In this document: positions 28,452 to 41,034 of the stretch, piece by piece
Layout of the letters: each line of letters begins with the position of its first letter
How positions within the stretch are numbered: the stretch's first letter is position 1
Source: 66-474 sp044464225
GTDB lineage: Bacteria > Pseudomonadota > Gammaproteobacteria > Xanthomonadales > Rhodanobacteraceae
DNA: 64,000 nt
Assembly (NCBI GenBank): GCA_044464225.1
Contig: JBIQLN010000008.1
Span: forward strand, 62,001-126,000
Reading direction: 5' to 3'
The notes under the pieces: generated by a model
Database searches by the model: none
Seen by the model: the letters and a program-made list of their open reading frames with translations, nothing else
What the model was told of the DNA's origin: nothing
Translations under genes and position numbers: made by a program

Positions 28452-29563
28452 AACGTTGCTACTACGAAGTCCTCGGCGTCGCACGTACGGCGAACGACGA
28501 GGAACTGAAAAAGGCCTTTCGCCGGTTGGCGATGAAAAATCATCCCGACCGCTGCCCCGGCGATCCCGAAGCGCAGGAGCGTTTCAAGGAAGCCAAGGAG
28601 GCCTGGGAAATACTGGGTGATCCCCAACGTCGCGCGATGTACGACCAGTACGGGCATGCGGCGTTCGAAAACGGTGCGGGGCGCCGCGGCGGCGCGCCCT
28701 TCGGCGACGTGGGCGACATTTTCGGCGACATCTTTTCCGACATCTTCGGCGGCGGCCGGCGCGCCGCGCGCGGTTCGGATCTGCGTTACGTGCTCGAACT
28801 CGACCTCGAAGAGGCAGTGGCCGGCACCAACAAGCAGATCCGTGTGCCGACCATGGTCAATTGCCACCATTGCAACGGGACCGGTTCGGAAGACGGCAAG
28901 CTTTCCACCTGCGACACCTGCCGCGGCCATGGTCGCGTGCGCATGCAGAACGGCATTTTTTCCATCCAGCAGACATGCCCGCACTGCGGAGGGGCGGGGC
29001 GCGTGGTGGTGACGCCGTGCGGACACTGCCATGGCGAAGGGCGGCTCGAGGACGAACGCAGCCTCGACGTGAAAGTGCCCGCCGGCGTGGACGATGGCGA
29101 TCGCATCCGCTTGACGGGTCAGGGCGAAGCCGGTCCCTCCGGCACGACCCCCGGCGACTTGTACGTCGAAATCCACGTGCGCGAGCACCCGATCTTCAAG
29201 CGCCAAGGCGACAACTTGCGCTGCGAGGTTCCGATCCGTTTCGCGCAGGCCGCGCTCGGCGCAACCATCGAGGTTCCGATCCTCGGCGGCGCGACCACCA
29301 TCACCGTGCCGCCGGAAACCCAGACCGGGCAGGAGTTCCGGCTGCGTGGCCAAGGGGTGAAATCCGTGCGCAGCCGCCATACCGGCGACCTTTTCTGCAC
29401 GGTGGTCGTGGAAACGCCGGTGCGGCTCGACAAGCACCAGCGCGATCTGCTGGAAAAGTTCGAAGCCACCTTCGCCGACGCCGAAGAAGCAAAAAAGCAT
29501 TCGCCGCGCAACAGTGGTTTCGTGGAAGGCGTCAAGCAATTCTGGGCCAGGATGACGGGCTGA
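28448..29563 (+). CDS. dnaJ: Molecular chaperone DnaJ (Hsp40)
   Basis: A 371-residue class I J-protein. The J-domain occupies 1-70 with the HPD motif ('KNHPDRCPGD'), then a Gly/Phe-rich region ('FGDIFSDIFGGG'). The zinc domain has four CxxCxGxG repeats: CHHCNGTG, CDTCRGHG, CPHCGGAG and CGHCHGEG. The C-terminal peptide-binding domain follows. It starts inside the stop of the TMEM175-type gene (4-bp overlap) and shows no promoter of its own nearby. Confidence 0.98.
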   Translation: MKRCYYEVLGVARTANDEELKKAFRRLAMKNHPDRCPGDPEAQERFKEAKEAWEILGDPQRRAMYDQYGHAAFENGAGRRGGAPFGDVGDIFGDIFSDIFGGGRRAARGSDLRYVLELDLEEAVAGTNKQIRVPTMVNCHHCNGTGSEDGKLSTCDTCRGHGRVRMQNGIFSIQQTCPHCGGAGRVVVTPCGHCHGEGRLEDERSLDVKVPAGVDDGDRIRLTGQGEAGPSGTTPGDLYVEIHVREHPIFKRQGDNLRCEVPIRFAQAALGATIEVPILGGATTITVPPETQTGQEFRLRGQGVKSVRSRHTGDLFCTVVVETPVRLDKHQRDLLEKFEATFADAEEAKKHSPRNSGFVEGVKQFWARMTG

Positions 29564-29677
29564 CCCCTGGGGGCAGGCGCCGCCCGGGCCGTCATTTCGA
29601 CGGCCTCCGCGTGGGCGACTTGCGAGAGGACACCGGCCTTGTAAGCTGCCCGCCTGTCCCTTGCCCGGCCCTTGCCC

Positions 29678-30421
29678 ATGCCTGACCCGCTTCGTCTTGC
29701 CATCAACGGCGCCGACGGCCGCATGGGCCGCGCGCTGCAGCACCTGCTGCGTGACGACGCACGGTTCCAACTGGTCGCCGCGATCGTGGCGTCGGGTGAA
29801 TGGCGCGCGGCGCCGAAGCTGGACCTCGTCATCGATTTCAGTTCGGCTGCCGGTTTCGATGCCGCGCTCGCGCATTGCGTGGCGCACCGGATCGCGCTGG
29901 TGAGCGGCACGACCGGACTGGAGCGCCCGCAACGCGACGCGTTGACCGAATCCGCGCGCACGATTCCGGTGTTGCACGCCGCCAACTTCAGCCTCGGCAT
30001 TGCCGTACTGACGCGCGCGCTGCGCGAAGCCGCCGCGACGCTGCCGGACTGGAACCTTGAAATCGTCGAGGCGCATCACGCGCGCAAGCTCGACGCACCG
30101 TCGGGCACCGCGCTGGCGCTGGGGCGCGCGGCTGCGGAAGCGCGCAACAAGGAATTCGACGAAGTCGCGGTGTTGTCGCGCGAAGGCCAGGTTGGCACGC
30201 GCCGGGAGGGCGCGATCGGCTTCGCGTCGATCCGTGCGGGCGACATCGTGGGCGAACACACCGCAATTCTCGCGACGGCAGGCGAGCGGCTCGAACTGTC
30301 CCATCGCGCCACCGACCGCAGCATCTTCGCGCGCGGCGCGTTGCGCGCTGCGGCATGGCTGGCCGGCAAGCCACCAGGTTCGTATTCACTGGCCGACGTG
30401 CTCGGCGTCCGCGGCAGTTGA
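29678..30421 (+). CDS. dapB: 4-hydroxy-tetrahydrodipicolinate reductase
   Basis: A 247-residue enzyme of the lysine/diaminopimelate pathway. The nucleotide loop 'INGADGRMGRALQHLL' is near the N-terminus, and the catalytic motif 'EAHHARKLDAPSGTAL' (His-His-Lys) is near residue 135. 'GFASIRAGDIVGEHTAIL' is also family-specific. ATG 29678 is preferred over the TTG two codons earlier. It lies between dnaJ and carA, as in other xanthomonads, here with an opposite-strand oxygenase gene before carA. Confidence 0.96.
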   Translation: MPDPLRLAINGADGRMGRALQHLLRDDARFQLVAAIVASGEWRAAPKLDLVIDFSSAAGFDAALAHCVAHRIALVSGTTGLERPQRDALTESARTIPVLHAANFSLGIAVLTRALREAAATLPDWNLEIVEAHHARKLDAPSGTALALGRAAAEARNKEFDEVAVLSREGQVGTRREGAIGFASIRAGDIVGEHTAILATAGERLELSHRATDRSIFARGALRAAAWLAGKPPGSYSLADVLGVRGS

Positions 30422-30475
30422 AAACGGCCCTCGCGATCGTCATGCCGGGTCGCGCGCAGTGCGAAACCCCGAGCG

Positions 30476-31186
30476 TCAGTCCCGGTGCGCGGCGTTGCGA
30501 TCGCGGCCCGCGCCGAACTTGCGATCGAGCCGCCCCACGATTTTCTTGAAGAAGCGCGTGGCGACGCCGCGCTGGGTCTTGCGCAGCTTTTCTTCCTCGC
30601 TGGTCAGCCACGCCACCTGGATCACGCGGCGTTCGCCCTCGTACGGCAAGTGGCCGTGGAAGGAGTTGTCGGCGCGCTTGAAGATCACGAATTCGCCGTA
30701 CAGCGGCTTTACTTCCGGTGCAATCGAGGCGTCGATGTCGTCGATCGTCGCGAGGAACCGCAGGCAGCCGTCGCTGGTGTCGTGCCAGCTCGGGTTCAGG
30801 TAGATCAGGGCGGTTGCGACCTTCGATTTGCTGTCGGTATGAATGGTGCCGTGGCGCTTGTTGAGGAGTCGGCAGATCGTCACCAGCGTCGGATATTGCC
30901 CCAGGTCCTCGATACCGAGTTTGGCGCCGACCGCGCTCGCAAAGGCCGGCGAGGTGATGGCGTCGACCAGTTCGCGGACCGCAGGTCCGCATTCCTTCTC
31001 GTCGTAGGGAAAGAAACCGGCGCCCGAGTACTTCGGGAAATCGCGCTCCAGATCGGCCCGCGACCGTTCGGGAAGCTGCCCGTGCGCGATCATGAACGGG
31101 AATGGGTCGTGGCGTATCAGCGTGTCGGGGCGGTCGAGGCGGGCGGGGTCGAGCAGGGCGGGGGCGAGCATGGCAAAGGCGTCCAT
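30476..31186 (-). CDS. 2-oxoglutarate/Fe(II)-dependent oxygenase family protein
   Basis: A 236-residue protein with the double-stranded beta-helix metal triad: 'RHGTIHTDSKSKVATALIYL' supplies His and Asp near residues 113-115, and 'DNSFHGHLPYEGERRVIQVA' supplies the distal His near 175 and the 2-oxoglutarate Arg. It resembles the prolyl-4-hydroxylase-like group also found in glycan loci. ATG 31186 is used; an upstream in-frame start would run across the carA promoter. It is inserted, in reverse, between dapB and carA. Substrate unknown. Confidence 0.8.
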   Translation of the reverse strand: MDAFAMLAPALLDPARLDRPDTLIRHDPFPFMIAHGQLPERSRADLERDFPKYSGAGFFPYDEKECGPAVRELVDAITSPAFASAVGAKLGIEDLGQYPTLVTICRLLNKRHGTIHTDSKSKVATALIYLNPSWHDTSDGCLRFLATIDDIDASIAPEVKPLYGEFVIFKRADNSFHGHLPYEGERRVIQVAWLTSEEEKLRKTQRGVATRFFKKIVGRLDRKFGAGRDRNAAHRD

Positions 31187-31243
31187 ATGGCGCGCGTATT
31201 GTATCGCCGCGTCCCGCAACGCCGTGAATGCGGCGCGTGGTTC

Positions 31244-31252
31244 TGCTAACAT
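31244..31252 (+). promoter_or_regulatory. Extended -10 element of the carAB promoter
   Basis: TGCTAACAT fits an extended -10 (TGN plus TAACAT), 76 bp before carA. The identical nonamer occurs at the same kind of position before prfB (46610-46618). No good -35 is seen, as expected for extended -10 promoters. Confidence 0.55.
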
Positions 31253-31328
31253 TCCTGCTCGCCCGAAAACTTCACCCACAGGCTCGCTTGGCGTGGCCTG
31301 CGGGTGGCCTTGCACCCGGAATCCGCCC

Positions 31329-32455
31329 ATGCCGACGCCTGCCTTGCTCGCCCTTGCCGATGGAACCCTTTTTCACGGCGAGGCCGTCGGGGCAAATGGC
31401 AGCACCTCTGGCGAAGTGGTGTTCAACACCGCGATGACCGGCTACCAGGAAATCCTGACCGACGCCTCCTACGCTCAGCAGATTGTCACGCTGACCGCGC
31501 CGCACATCGGGAACACCGGCTGCAACGCCCCGGACGAGGAATCCGGCAGGGTGCAGGCCGCGGGCCTGATCGTGCGCGATGTCCCGCGCCTCGCTTCCAA
31601 CTGGCGCAGCGCGGAATCCCTGCCGGACTACCTGAAGCGCCAGAACATCGTCGCGATCGCGGGCATCGACACCCGCAAGCTCACGCGCATCCTGCGGGAC
31701 CGGGGCGCGCAGCACGGCTGCATCGTGGCGGGCGATTCGATCGACATCGACGATGCCATCGGCAAGGCGCGCGCCTTTCCCGGCCTGAACGGAGCCGACC
31801 TCGCCAAGGTCGTGAGCCTGCGCGAACCGGCGCCGTGGAACGAAGGAAACTACGACCTCGACGGTCAGGCATTCCGCACACCGGCCGCGAAGTTCAAGGT
31901 GGTCGCCTATGATTTCGGGCTCAAGCGCAACATCCTTCGCCTGCTGGTCGAACAAGGCTGCGACATCACGATGGTGCCCGCGCAGACGCCCGCCGAAAAG
32001 GTCATGGCGATGCAACCGGACGGCGTGTGCCTGACCAACGGTCCGGGCGATCCGGCCGCGTGCGGCTACGCCATCGACGCGGCTCGCACCCTCCTGGATG
32101 CGAAAGTGCCCCTGTTCGGCATTTGCCTCGGACACCAGCTGATGGGCCTGGCACTTGGCGCGAGGACGTTGAAGATGCCCTTCGGCCATCACGGCGCCAA
32201 CCACCCCGTGAAGGACCTTGATGACGGTCGCGTACTGATCACGTCGCAAAACCATGGCTTCGCGGTCGATCCCGCCACCTTGCCGTCCAACGTGCGCACC
32301 ACCCACGTTTCGCTGTTCGACGGCTCGCTGCAGGGCTTCACGCTGACCGATCGCCCCGCGTTCTGCTTCCAGGGTCATCCCGAGGCAAGTCCCGGGCCGC
32401 ACGACGTCGCCTATTTGTTCGCGCGTTTCGCAAAGCTGATGCAGGAGGCACGCTG

Positions 32456-32456
<1 letters not shown>
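31329..32456 (+). CDS. carA: Carbamoyl-phosphate synthase small (glutaminase) subunit
   Basis: A 375-residue glutamine amidotransferase that feeds ammonia to CarB for arginine and pyrimidine synthesis. The N-terminal domain has 'FNTAMTGYQEILTDASYAQQ'; the class I glutaminase domain has the nucleophile Cys in 'VPLFGICLGHQLMGLALGA', and the His/Glu of the triad in 'FQGHPEASPGP'. Start ATG 31329 follows the promoter above. The stop overlaps the carB start by one base (TGATG). Confidence 0.98.
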
Positions 32457-35722
<3,266 letters not shown>

Positions 35723-35927
35723 CCCTATTTGTGCGATCGTCCATGATCGTCGCATCGCCAGACCGCTTCGCAAAATCACCCGTCATGCCTCAGGCAAAAC
35801 CAGAACGGCCATCCATGGCCCCCGATCAGAAGCATCTCGAGGGCAGGCTCTGACTTTTCACAACGGCCTTTTCATCAATGGGCGCGGAGTTCATGACTGC
35901 GCCCACACGCAATATAGGAGTCCCGCC

Positions 35928-36404
35928 ATGCAGCGAGCCCCCATGACCAAAGCCGGTTCCGAGCGCCTGCGCGCCGAACTGGAAAACCTGAAGTCGGTCG
36001 AACGTCCGAAGATCATCGCCGCGATCGCCGAAGCGCGTGCGCACGGCGATTTGAGCGAAAACGCCGAATACAACGCCGCGCGGGAACAGCAGGGGTTCAT
36101 CGAAGGCCGTATCCAGCGCATCGAGGCCGCGCTTTCCACCGCGCAGATCATCGATCCCGCCACGCTGAATGCCGGCGGCAAGGTGGTGTTCGGCGCAGTG
36201 GTGGATCTTGAAGATGCGGACAGCGGCGACAAGGTCACCTACCGCATCGTGGGCGACATCGAGGCCGACATCAAGCAGGGCCTGATTGCGGTTTCATCGC
36301 CCATCGCGCGCGCCATGATCGGCAAGAACGAGGGCGACAGCTTCGGCTTCGACGCACCGGCCGGTGAGCGCAATTACGAAATCGTGAGCGTGCGTTACGT
36401 GTGA
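35928..36404 (+). CDS. greA: Transcription elongation factor GreA
   Basis: A 158-residue RNA polymerase-binding cleavage factor. The N-terminal coiled coil carries the acidic tip 'HGDLSENAEYNAAREQQGFI', and the C-terminal domain has 'YRIVGDIEADIKQGLIAVSS' and 'PIARAMIGKNEGD'. Strong ribosome site AGGAG. The stop overlaps the GTG start of the ABC-F gene, so the two are coupled. carB-greA adjacency is the usual order in this group. Confidence 0.97.
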   Translation: MQRAPMTKAGSERLRAELENLKSVERPKIIAAIAEARAHGDLSENAEYNAAREQQGFIEGRIQRIEAALSTAQIIDPATLNAGGKVVFGAVVDLEDADSGDKVTYRIVGDIEADIKQGLIAVSSPIARAMIGKNEGDSFGFDAPAGERNYEIVSVRYV

Positions 36405-38308
36405 TCGCCTTCCGCAACTTTGCGCTGCGCCGTGGCGGCCGCCTGTTGCTAGAAGGCGTCGACGCGGCGCTGCACGAAGGCTGGAAAGTCGGCGTGGCCG
36501 GGCGCAACGGCAGCGGCAAATCCAGCCTTTTCGCGGCGATCCTCGGCGAGGTGGAAGCCGACGCCGGTGCGCTGGACGTGCCGGCCGGTTTGCGCATTGC
36601 GTCGGTCGCGCAGGAAACGCCCGCGCTGGCCGAACGTGCCATCGACCATGTTCTGGGTGGCGACGTCGAACTGGCCGCGGCGCTGGTGGACGAGGCGCAC
36701 GCACAGGCGGCGGGCGACCATGCGTCGGCCGCTGCGGCACACCAGCGCATCGACGCGATGGGCGGCTACGATGGCCGCGCCCGCGCCGGACGTCTGCTGC
36801 ACGGGCTGGGTTTCAAACCGGATGACCACGAAAAAGCCGTCGCGGAATTTTCCGGTGGCTGGCGCGGGCGCCTGAACCTCGCGCGCGCGCTGATGGCGCC
36901 GTCGGACCTGTTGCTGCTGGATGAGCCCACCAACCATCTCGACCTCGACGCCGTGCTGTGGCTGGAACAGTGGCTGCGACGCTATCCGCGCACCTTGATG
37001 GTGATTTCGCACGACCGTGAATTCCTCGACGGCACCGTCGATCACGTGCTGCACCTCGAGCAGGGCGTGGCGCGGCTCTACGCCGGCAACTACAGCGACT
37101 TCGAGCGCCAGCGCGCCGAGCGCCTGCACCAGCAGCAGGCGGCGTTCGCGAAGGAACAGGCTGAGCGTGCGCACCTGCAATCGTTCATCGATCGCTTCCG
37201 GGCAAAGGCCACCAAGGCGCGCCAGGCGCAGTCACGCATCAAGCGCCTGGAGAAACTTTCCGGCACCGAAGCGGTGCGGGTCGAGCGCGCATTCGAGTTT
37301 CGTTTTCCGGAACCCGAACGCCTGCCGCAGGCGATGCTGAAATTGGAGCAGGTCGACGCGGGCTATGGTCCCGCTCCCGCGAGCCATGCACGCGTCGCGC
37401 GGATATTGGCCGGCGTGCGCTTCGGCATCCAGGCCGGCGACCGGATCGGCCTGCTCGGGCCCAACGGCGCGGGCAAGTCCACGCTGGTGAAAACGCTGGT
37501 CGGCGACTTGCCGCTGTTGGCGGGCGAGCGCACCGCGCACAAGGATTTGTCGATCGGCTATTTCGCGCAGCACACGGTGGAAAGCCTGCGCGCGGGCGAA
37601 ACCCCGTTCGATCACCTGCGCGACCTCGCGCCGGAGGCGCCGCCGCAGGGCTTGCGCGACTGGCTCGGCAAATGGCATTTCGCGGGAGAGCGTGCGTTCG
37701 AACCCGTGGACGGTTTTTCGGGCGGCGAGCGCGCGCGGCTCGCGCTGGCGCTGATTGCGTGGGGCAAGCCCAACCTGCTGGTGCTGGACGAACCGACCAA
37801 CCATCTCGACCTCGACATGCGCGGCGCGCTGGCGGATGCGTTGAACGATTTTCCCGGCGCGCTGGTGCTGGTTGCGCATGATCGCCACCTGCTGGGGCTG
37901 GTGTGCGACAGCTTCTGGCGTGTGGCCGACGGCGTGGTCGAACCGTTCGACGGCGATCTCGACGACTACGCACGCTGGTTGCGCGCGCGCGGCGGCGAGC
38001 CCGTCGAACGTGGCGGCGCCAGGGCGTCAAAGGCCGACCCGCGCGAACGACGCCGCGAAGCCGCCGCCGAACGCGAGCGCCAGCGCATCCAGCGCAAGCA
38101 GCTCGAAAAAATCGAGGCGCGCGTGGCGAAAATCGATGCCGCGTTGACCGCCTTGCAGGAGCGGCTGGCCGATCCCGCGATCTACGAAGGACCGACCGCG
38201 GTGCTCGCCGAGATCGGACGCGAACAGAATGCGTTGCGCGAGGAAAAAGCTGCGCTCGAAACCGAGTGGCTGGCGTGCTACGAAGCATTGGAGGCGAACG
38301 CGGCATGA
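36401..38308 (+). CDS. ABC-F family ATPase (YheS-like)
   Basis: A 635-residue cytosolic protein with two ABC domains and no membrane part. Walker A: 'GRNGSGKSS' (about 35) and 'LGPNGAGKST' (about 353). Signatures: 'FSGGWRGRLNLARALM' and 'FSGGERARLALALI'. The linker 'YSDFERQRAERLHQQQAAFA' and a C-terminal coiled coil (about 545-630) are typical of ribosome-binding ABC-F factors. The N-terminus 'IAFRNFALRRGGRLLLEGVD' resembles E. coli YheS more than Uup or EttA. GTG start overlaps greA, and the stop overlaps the next gene by 4 bp. Confidence 0.92.
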   Translation: MIAFRNFALRRGGRLLLEGVDAALHEGWKVGVAGRNGSGKSSLFAAILGEVEADAGALDVPAGLRIASVAQETPALAERAIDHVLGGDVELAAALVDEAHAQAAGDHASAAAAHQRIDAMGGYDGRARAGRLLHGLGFKPDDHEKAVAEFSGGWRGRLNLARALMAPSDLLLLDEPTNHLDLDAVLWLEQWLRRYPRTLMVISHDREFLDGTVDHVLHLEQGVARLYAGNYSDFERQRAERLHQQQAAFAKEQAERAHLQSFIDRFRAKATKARQAQSRIKRLEKLSGTEAVRVERAFEFRFPEPERLPQAMLKLEQVDAGYGPAPASHARVARILAGVRFGIQAGDRIGLLGPNGAGKSTLVKTLVGDLPLLAGERTAHKDLSIGYFAQHTVESLRAGETPFDHLRDLAPEAPPQGLRDWLGKWHFAGERAFEPVDGFSGGERARLALALIAWGKPNLLVLDEPTNHLDLDMRGALADALNDFPGALVLVAHDRHLLGLVCDSFWRVADGVVEPFDGDLDDYARWLRARGGEPVERGGARASKADPRERRREAAAERERQRIQRKQLEKIEARVAKIDAALTALQERLADPAIYEGPTAVLAEIGREQNALREEKAALETEWLACYEALEANAA

Positions 38309-39219
38309 GCACCCTGCATGTCCTGATGCCTCCGATCGCACATGCGGACACGCATCCCGCGTTCCGCCACTGGCTGGGGCGGGGCGACCGCTTGCCGGAC
38401 GCGCGTGGCGGACGCGCGGCGGCATTGCGCGACCACTTTCGTTTTTCCGGAGACGGGATTCCCGCGGCGGCCTTGCGCCATCACTGTCACGTCGGCGACC
38501 CGGGCGGTGGAAACTGGTTGTGCGCCGATCCGGCGTACGTGCGCAGCGAAGCGACGGGCGCGCGGCTGATGGCCTGCCCGGCAGGCGACCTCTCCGGTGC
38601 CGAAGCGGAAGCGCTGGCTACGGCCCTGCGACCGTTGCTTGCCGACGTTGGCGCATTGCAGGCGGATACGTCCGCGGAATGGTGCCTGCGGTTGGCTGAC
38701 GGCATCCAGCCCGCAACCTTCACCAGTCCCGACGACGCGCTCGGTGCCAGCCTGATCGACGTACTTCCGGAAGGCAGTGCGGCGCGCGCATGGCGCCGTC
38801 TGTTCAACGAAGTCCAGGTTGCGCTGCACGCGCACCCGGTCAACGCCGCCCGCGTTGCCGCGCGCAAGCTGCCCGTGAATGCATTGTGGTTCTGGGGCGC
38901 GGGGGCGCTGCCCGATTCCGTGGACACCCGATTGGCGATGGTGGCCAGTGCCGACGACGTCGTGCGCGGACTGGCCAAGCTGGCCGGCGCGGTCCGCGTG
39001 GAGCCGCTGCCCGTCGCCCTCGAAAGCGCGGATGCCCAAGGTGAGGCATTGCTCGACCTGCAGCGGCTGGGCGATCGCGAACCGGCCGCGGAATGGTTGA
39101 TGACTTTCGAGCGCTGGTTGCGCAGGCGCCGGTTCGACGCCATCGCGCTGTCGTTTGCGGGCGGCGAGTGCTACCGCATGCGGCACGCGCACCGGCTGCG
39201 TTTCTGGCGCCGGGGATGA
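38305..39219 (+). CDS. RpfE-like protein (phosphoglycerate-mutase-like regulatory protein)
   Basis: A 304-residue protein: 'STLHVLMPPIAHADTHPAFR', 'NWLCADPAYVRSEATGARLM' and 'LPVNALWFWGAGALPD' are typical of proteins annotated as RpfE or cofactor-independent phosphoglycerate-mutase-like in xanthomonads. It lacks an obvious phosphatase metal site, so a catalytic role is doubtful. Its start overlaps the ABC-F stop and its stop overlaps recJ (both 4 bp). In Xanthomonas the rpfE gene borders the DSF quorum-sensing cluster; none of rpfB, F, C or G is present here. Assignment from memory of family and context. Confidence 0.6.
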   Translation: MSTLHVLMPPIAHADTHPAFRHWLGRGDRLPDARGGRAAALRDHFRFSGDGIPAAALRHHCHVGDPGGGNWLCADPAYVRSEATGARLMACPAGDLSGAEAEALATALRPLLADVGALQADTSAEWCLRLADGIQPATFTSPDDALGASLIDVLPEGSAARAWRRLFNEVQVALHAHPVNAARVAARKLPVNALWFWGAGALPDSVDTRLAMVASADDVVRGLAKLAGAVRVEPLPVALESADAQGEALLDLQRLGDREPAAEWLMTFERWLRRRRFDAIALSFAGGECYRMRHAHRLRFWRRG

Positions 39220-40925
39220 ACGTCGCGCACCCACCGATGCGGATCGTGCGCCGCGCAGCGGCAACGCCGTCCTCCGATTGGCCGGCGTCTATGCATCCGG
39301 TGTTGCGGCGCGTGTACGCCGCGCGCGGCATTGCGGGTCCCTCCGAGCTCGGTCATCGCCTGGCCGGACTTCTGGCACCCGACAGGCTGGGCAATATCGC
39401 GCATGCGGTCGACCTGCTCGCGACCGCGATCACCGATGACGCGCGCATCGTGGTTGCAGCCGACTACGACTGCGACGGCGCGACCGGATGTGCCGTGGCG
39501 GTGCGCGGCTTGCGCATGCTCGGCGCGCGTCATGTCGGCTACGCGGTACCCGATCGTGCGGTCCACGGGTACGGTTTGACGCCTGCGTTGGTCGAAACGT
39601 TGCAGCCGGCGCCGGACCTCATCGTCACGGTGGACAACGGCATCTCGTCGCTCGCGGGTGTCGCGGCCGCAAAAGCACGTGGCTGCGGCGTCATCGTCAC
39701 CGATCACCACCTGCCCGGCGGGATACTTCCCGATGCCGACGCGATCGTGAATCCCAACCTCGCCGGCGACGCCTTTCCGAGCAAGGCGCTGTGCGGCGTC
39801 GGCGTGATGTTCTACGTGTTGCTGGCATTGCGGGCGCGATTGGGCAAGCGCAACGAAGTGGACCTCGCGCCGCTGCTTGACCTGGTGGCGCTCGGCACGG
39901 TCGCCGACCTGGTGCCGCTGGACGCCAACAACCGCGCCCTGGTCGAAAGTGGCTTGCGCAGGGTGCGCGCGGGCGGCGCGTGTCCCGGCATCGCGGCGTT
40001 GTTCGAGGTGGCAGCGCGCGATCCGCGCTGCGCCGCCGCCGAAGACCTCGCCTACGCCATCGCACCGCGGCTCAATGCAGCCGGCCGGCTCGAGGACATG
40101 ACGATTGGCGTGGAATGCCTGTTGTGCGATGACGTGACGCGCGCGCGCGAGCTTGCCGGCATCCTGCACGACATCAACACGCAACGTCGTGACCTGCAGG
40201 CCTCGATGGTCGAGGAAGCGCTGGCGCGGCTTGGCGATGCGCAAGCGGGCGAGTCCGTCGGCGTGTCGCTGTTCGATTCGGCCTGGCACCACGGCGTGGT
40301 GGGGCTGGTTGCCGCCAAGGTGAAGGAATGCTGGCACCGGCCGGTGGTGGCGTTCGCACCGGCGGGCGAGGGCGACGAGTTGCGTGGGTCGGCGCGCTCG
40401 GTGCCGGGCTTCCACATCCGGGATGCGCTGGCCGAAGTCGACGCGCGTTGCCCCGACCTGATCGTGCGCTTCGGTGGCCATGCGATGGCGGCGGGCCTGA
40501 CGCTCAAGCTCGCGAACTACGCCCGGTTCGCCGAAACCTTCGACGCGGTCGTGCGCGAGCGCATCGCGCCGGAAGCATTGCAGCCCGTGTTGGCGAGCGA
40601 CGGGGAATTGTCACCGGACGAATTCGAAATCGAGCTGGCGCGGCAACTGCGCGTCGCCGGTCCGTGGGGACAAGGTTTCCCCGCCCCATTGTTCGACAAC
40701 CTCCTGGAGTGTGTCGAGTTCAAGCCCATGGGCACGGAAGGCGTGCATCGGCGCTTGCGCCTGCGCGACCCGCGCGACGGACGCGAGCACGAAGCCGTGT
40801 GGTTCAACGCCGGCAATGAGCCGACGGTCGGCATCATGCTCCGATTGGCGTTCGAGTTGACGCTCAACGACTGGCGCGGCCGCGAATCGCTGCGCCTGCT
40901 CGTCCGGCATTGCGAGCACGCATAG
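39216..40925 (+). CDS. recJ: Single-stranded-DNA 5'-3' exonuclease RecJ
   Basis: A 569-residue DHH-family nuclease for recombination and mismatch repair. Catalytic motifs: 'AADYDCDGATGCAVAV' (Asp83, Asp85, Asp87), 'VIVTDHHLPGGILPDA' (DHH), 'LVALGTVADLVPLD' and 'APRLNAAGRLEDM'; the DHHA1 domain has 'RFGGHAMAAGLTLK', and an OB-fold end follows. ATG 39216 overlaps the preceding stop by 4 bp, which fixes the start. Last gene of the greA-recJ chain. Confidence 0.97.
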   Translation: MNVAHPPMRIVRRAAATPSSDWPASMHPVLRRVYAARGIAGPSELGHRLAGLLAPDRLGNIAHAVDLLATAITDDARIVVAADYDCDGATGCAVAVRGLRMLGARHVGYAVPDRAVHGYGLTPALVETLQPAPDLIVTVDNGISSLAGVAAAKARGCGVIVTDHHLPGGILPDADAIVNPNLAGDAFPSKALCGVGVMFYVLLALRARLGKRNEVDLAPLLDLVALGTVADLVPLDANNRALVESGLRRVRAGGACPGIAALFEVAARDPRCAAAEDLAYAIAPRLNAAGRLEDMTIGVECLLCDDVTRARELAGILHDINTQRRDLQASMVEEALARLGDAQAGESVGVSLFDSAWHHGVVGLVAAKVKECWHRPVVAFAPAGEGDELRGSARSVPGFHIRDALAEVDARCPDLIVRFGGHAMAAGLTLKLANYARFAETFDAVVRERIAPEALQPVLASDGELSPDEFEIELARQLRVAGPWGQGFPAPLFDNLLECVEFKPMGTEGVHRRLRLRDPRDGREHEAVWFNAGNEPTVGIMLRLAFELTLNDWRGRESLRLLVRHCEHA

Positions 40926-41034
40926 CCGCCACGAAAGTGCGCCCGTGGCATGCGGCACTTGTTTCGGCATCCATCGGGTTCTCCGGAACGAGTCGGGGAG
41001 GGGCCCAACCTGCAGAAGCCACGCTCCGCCGGCG

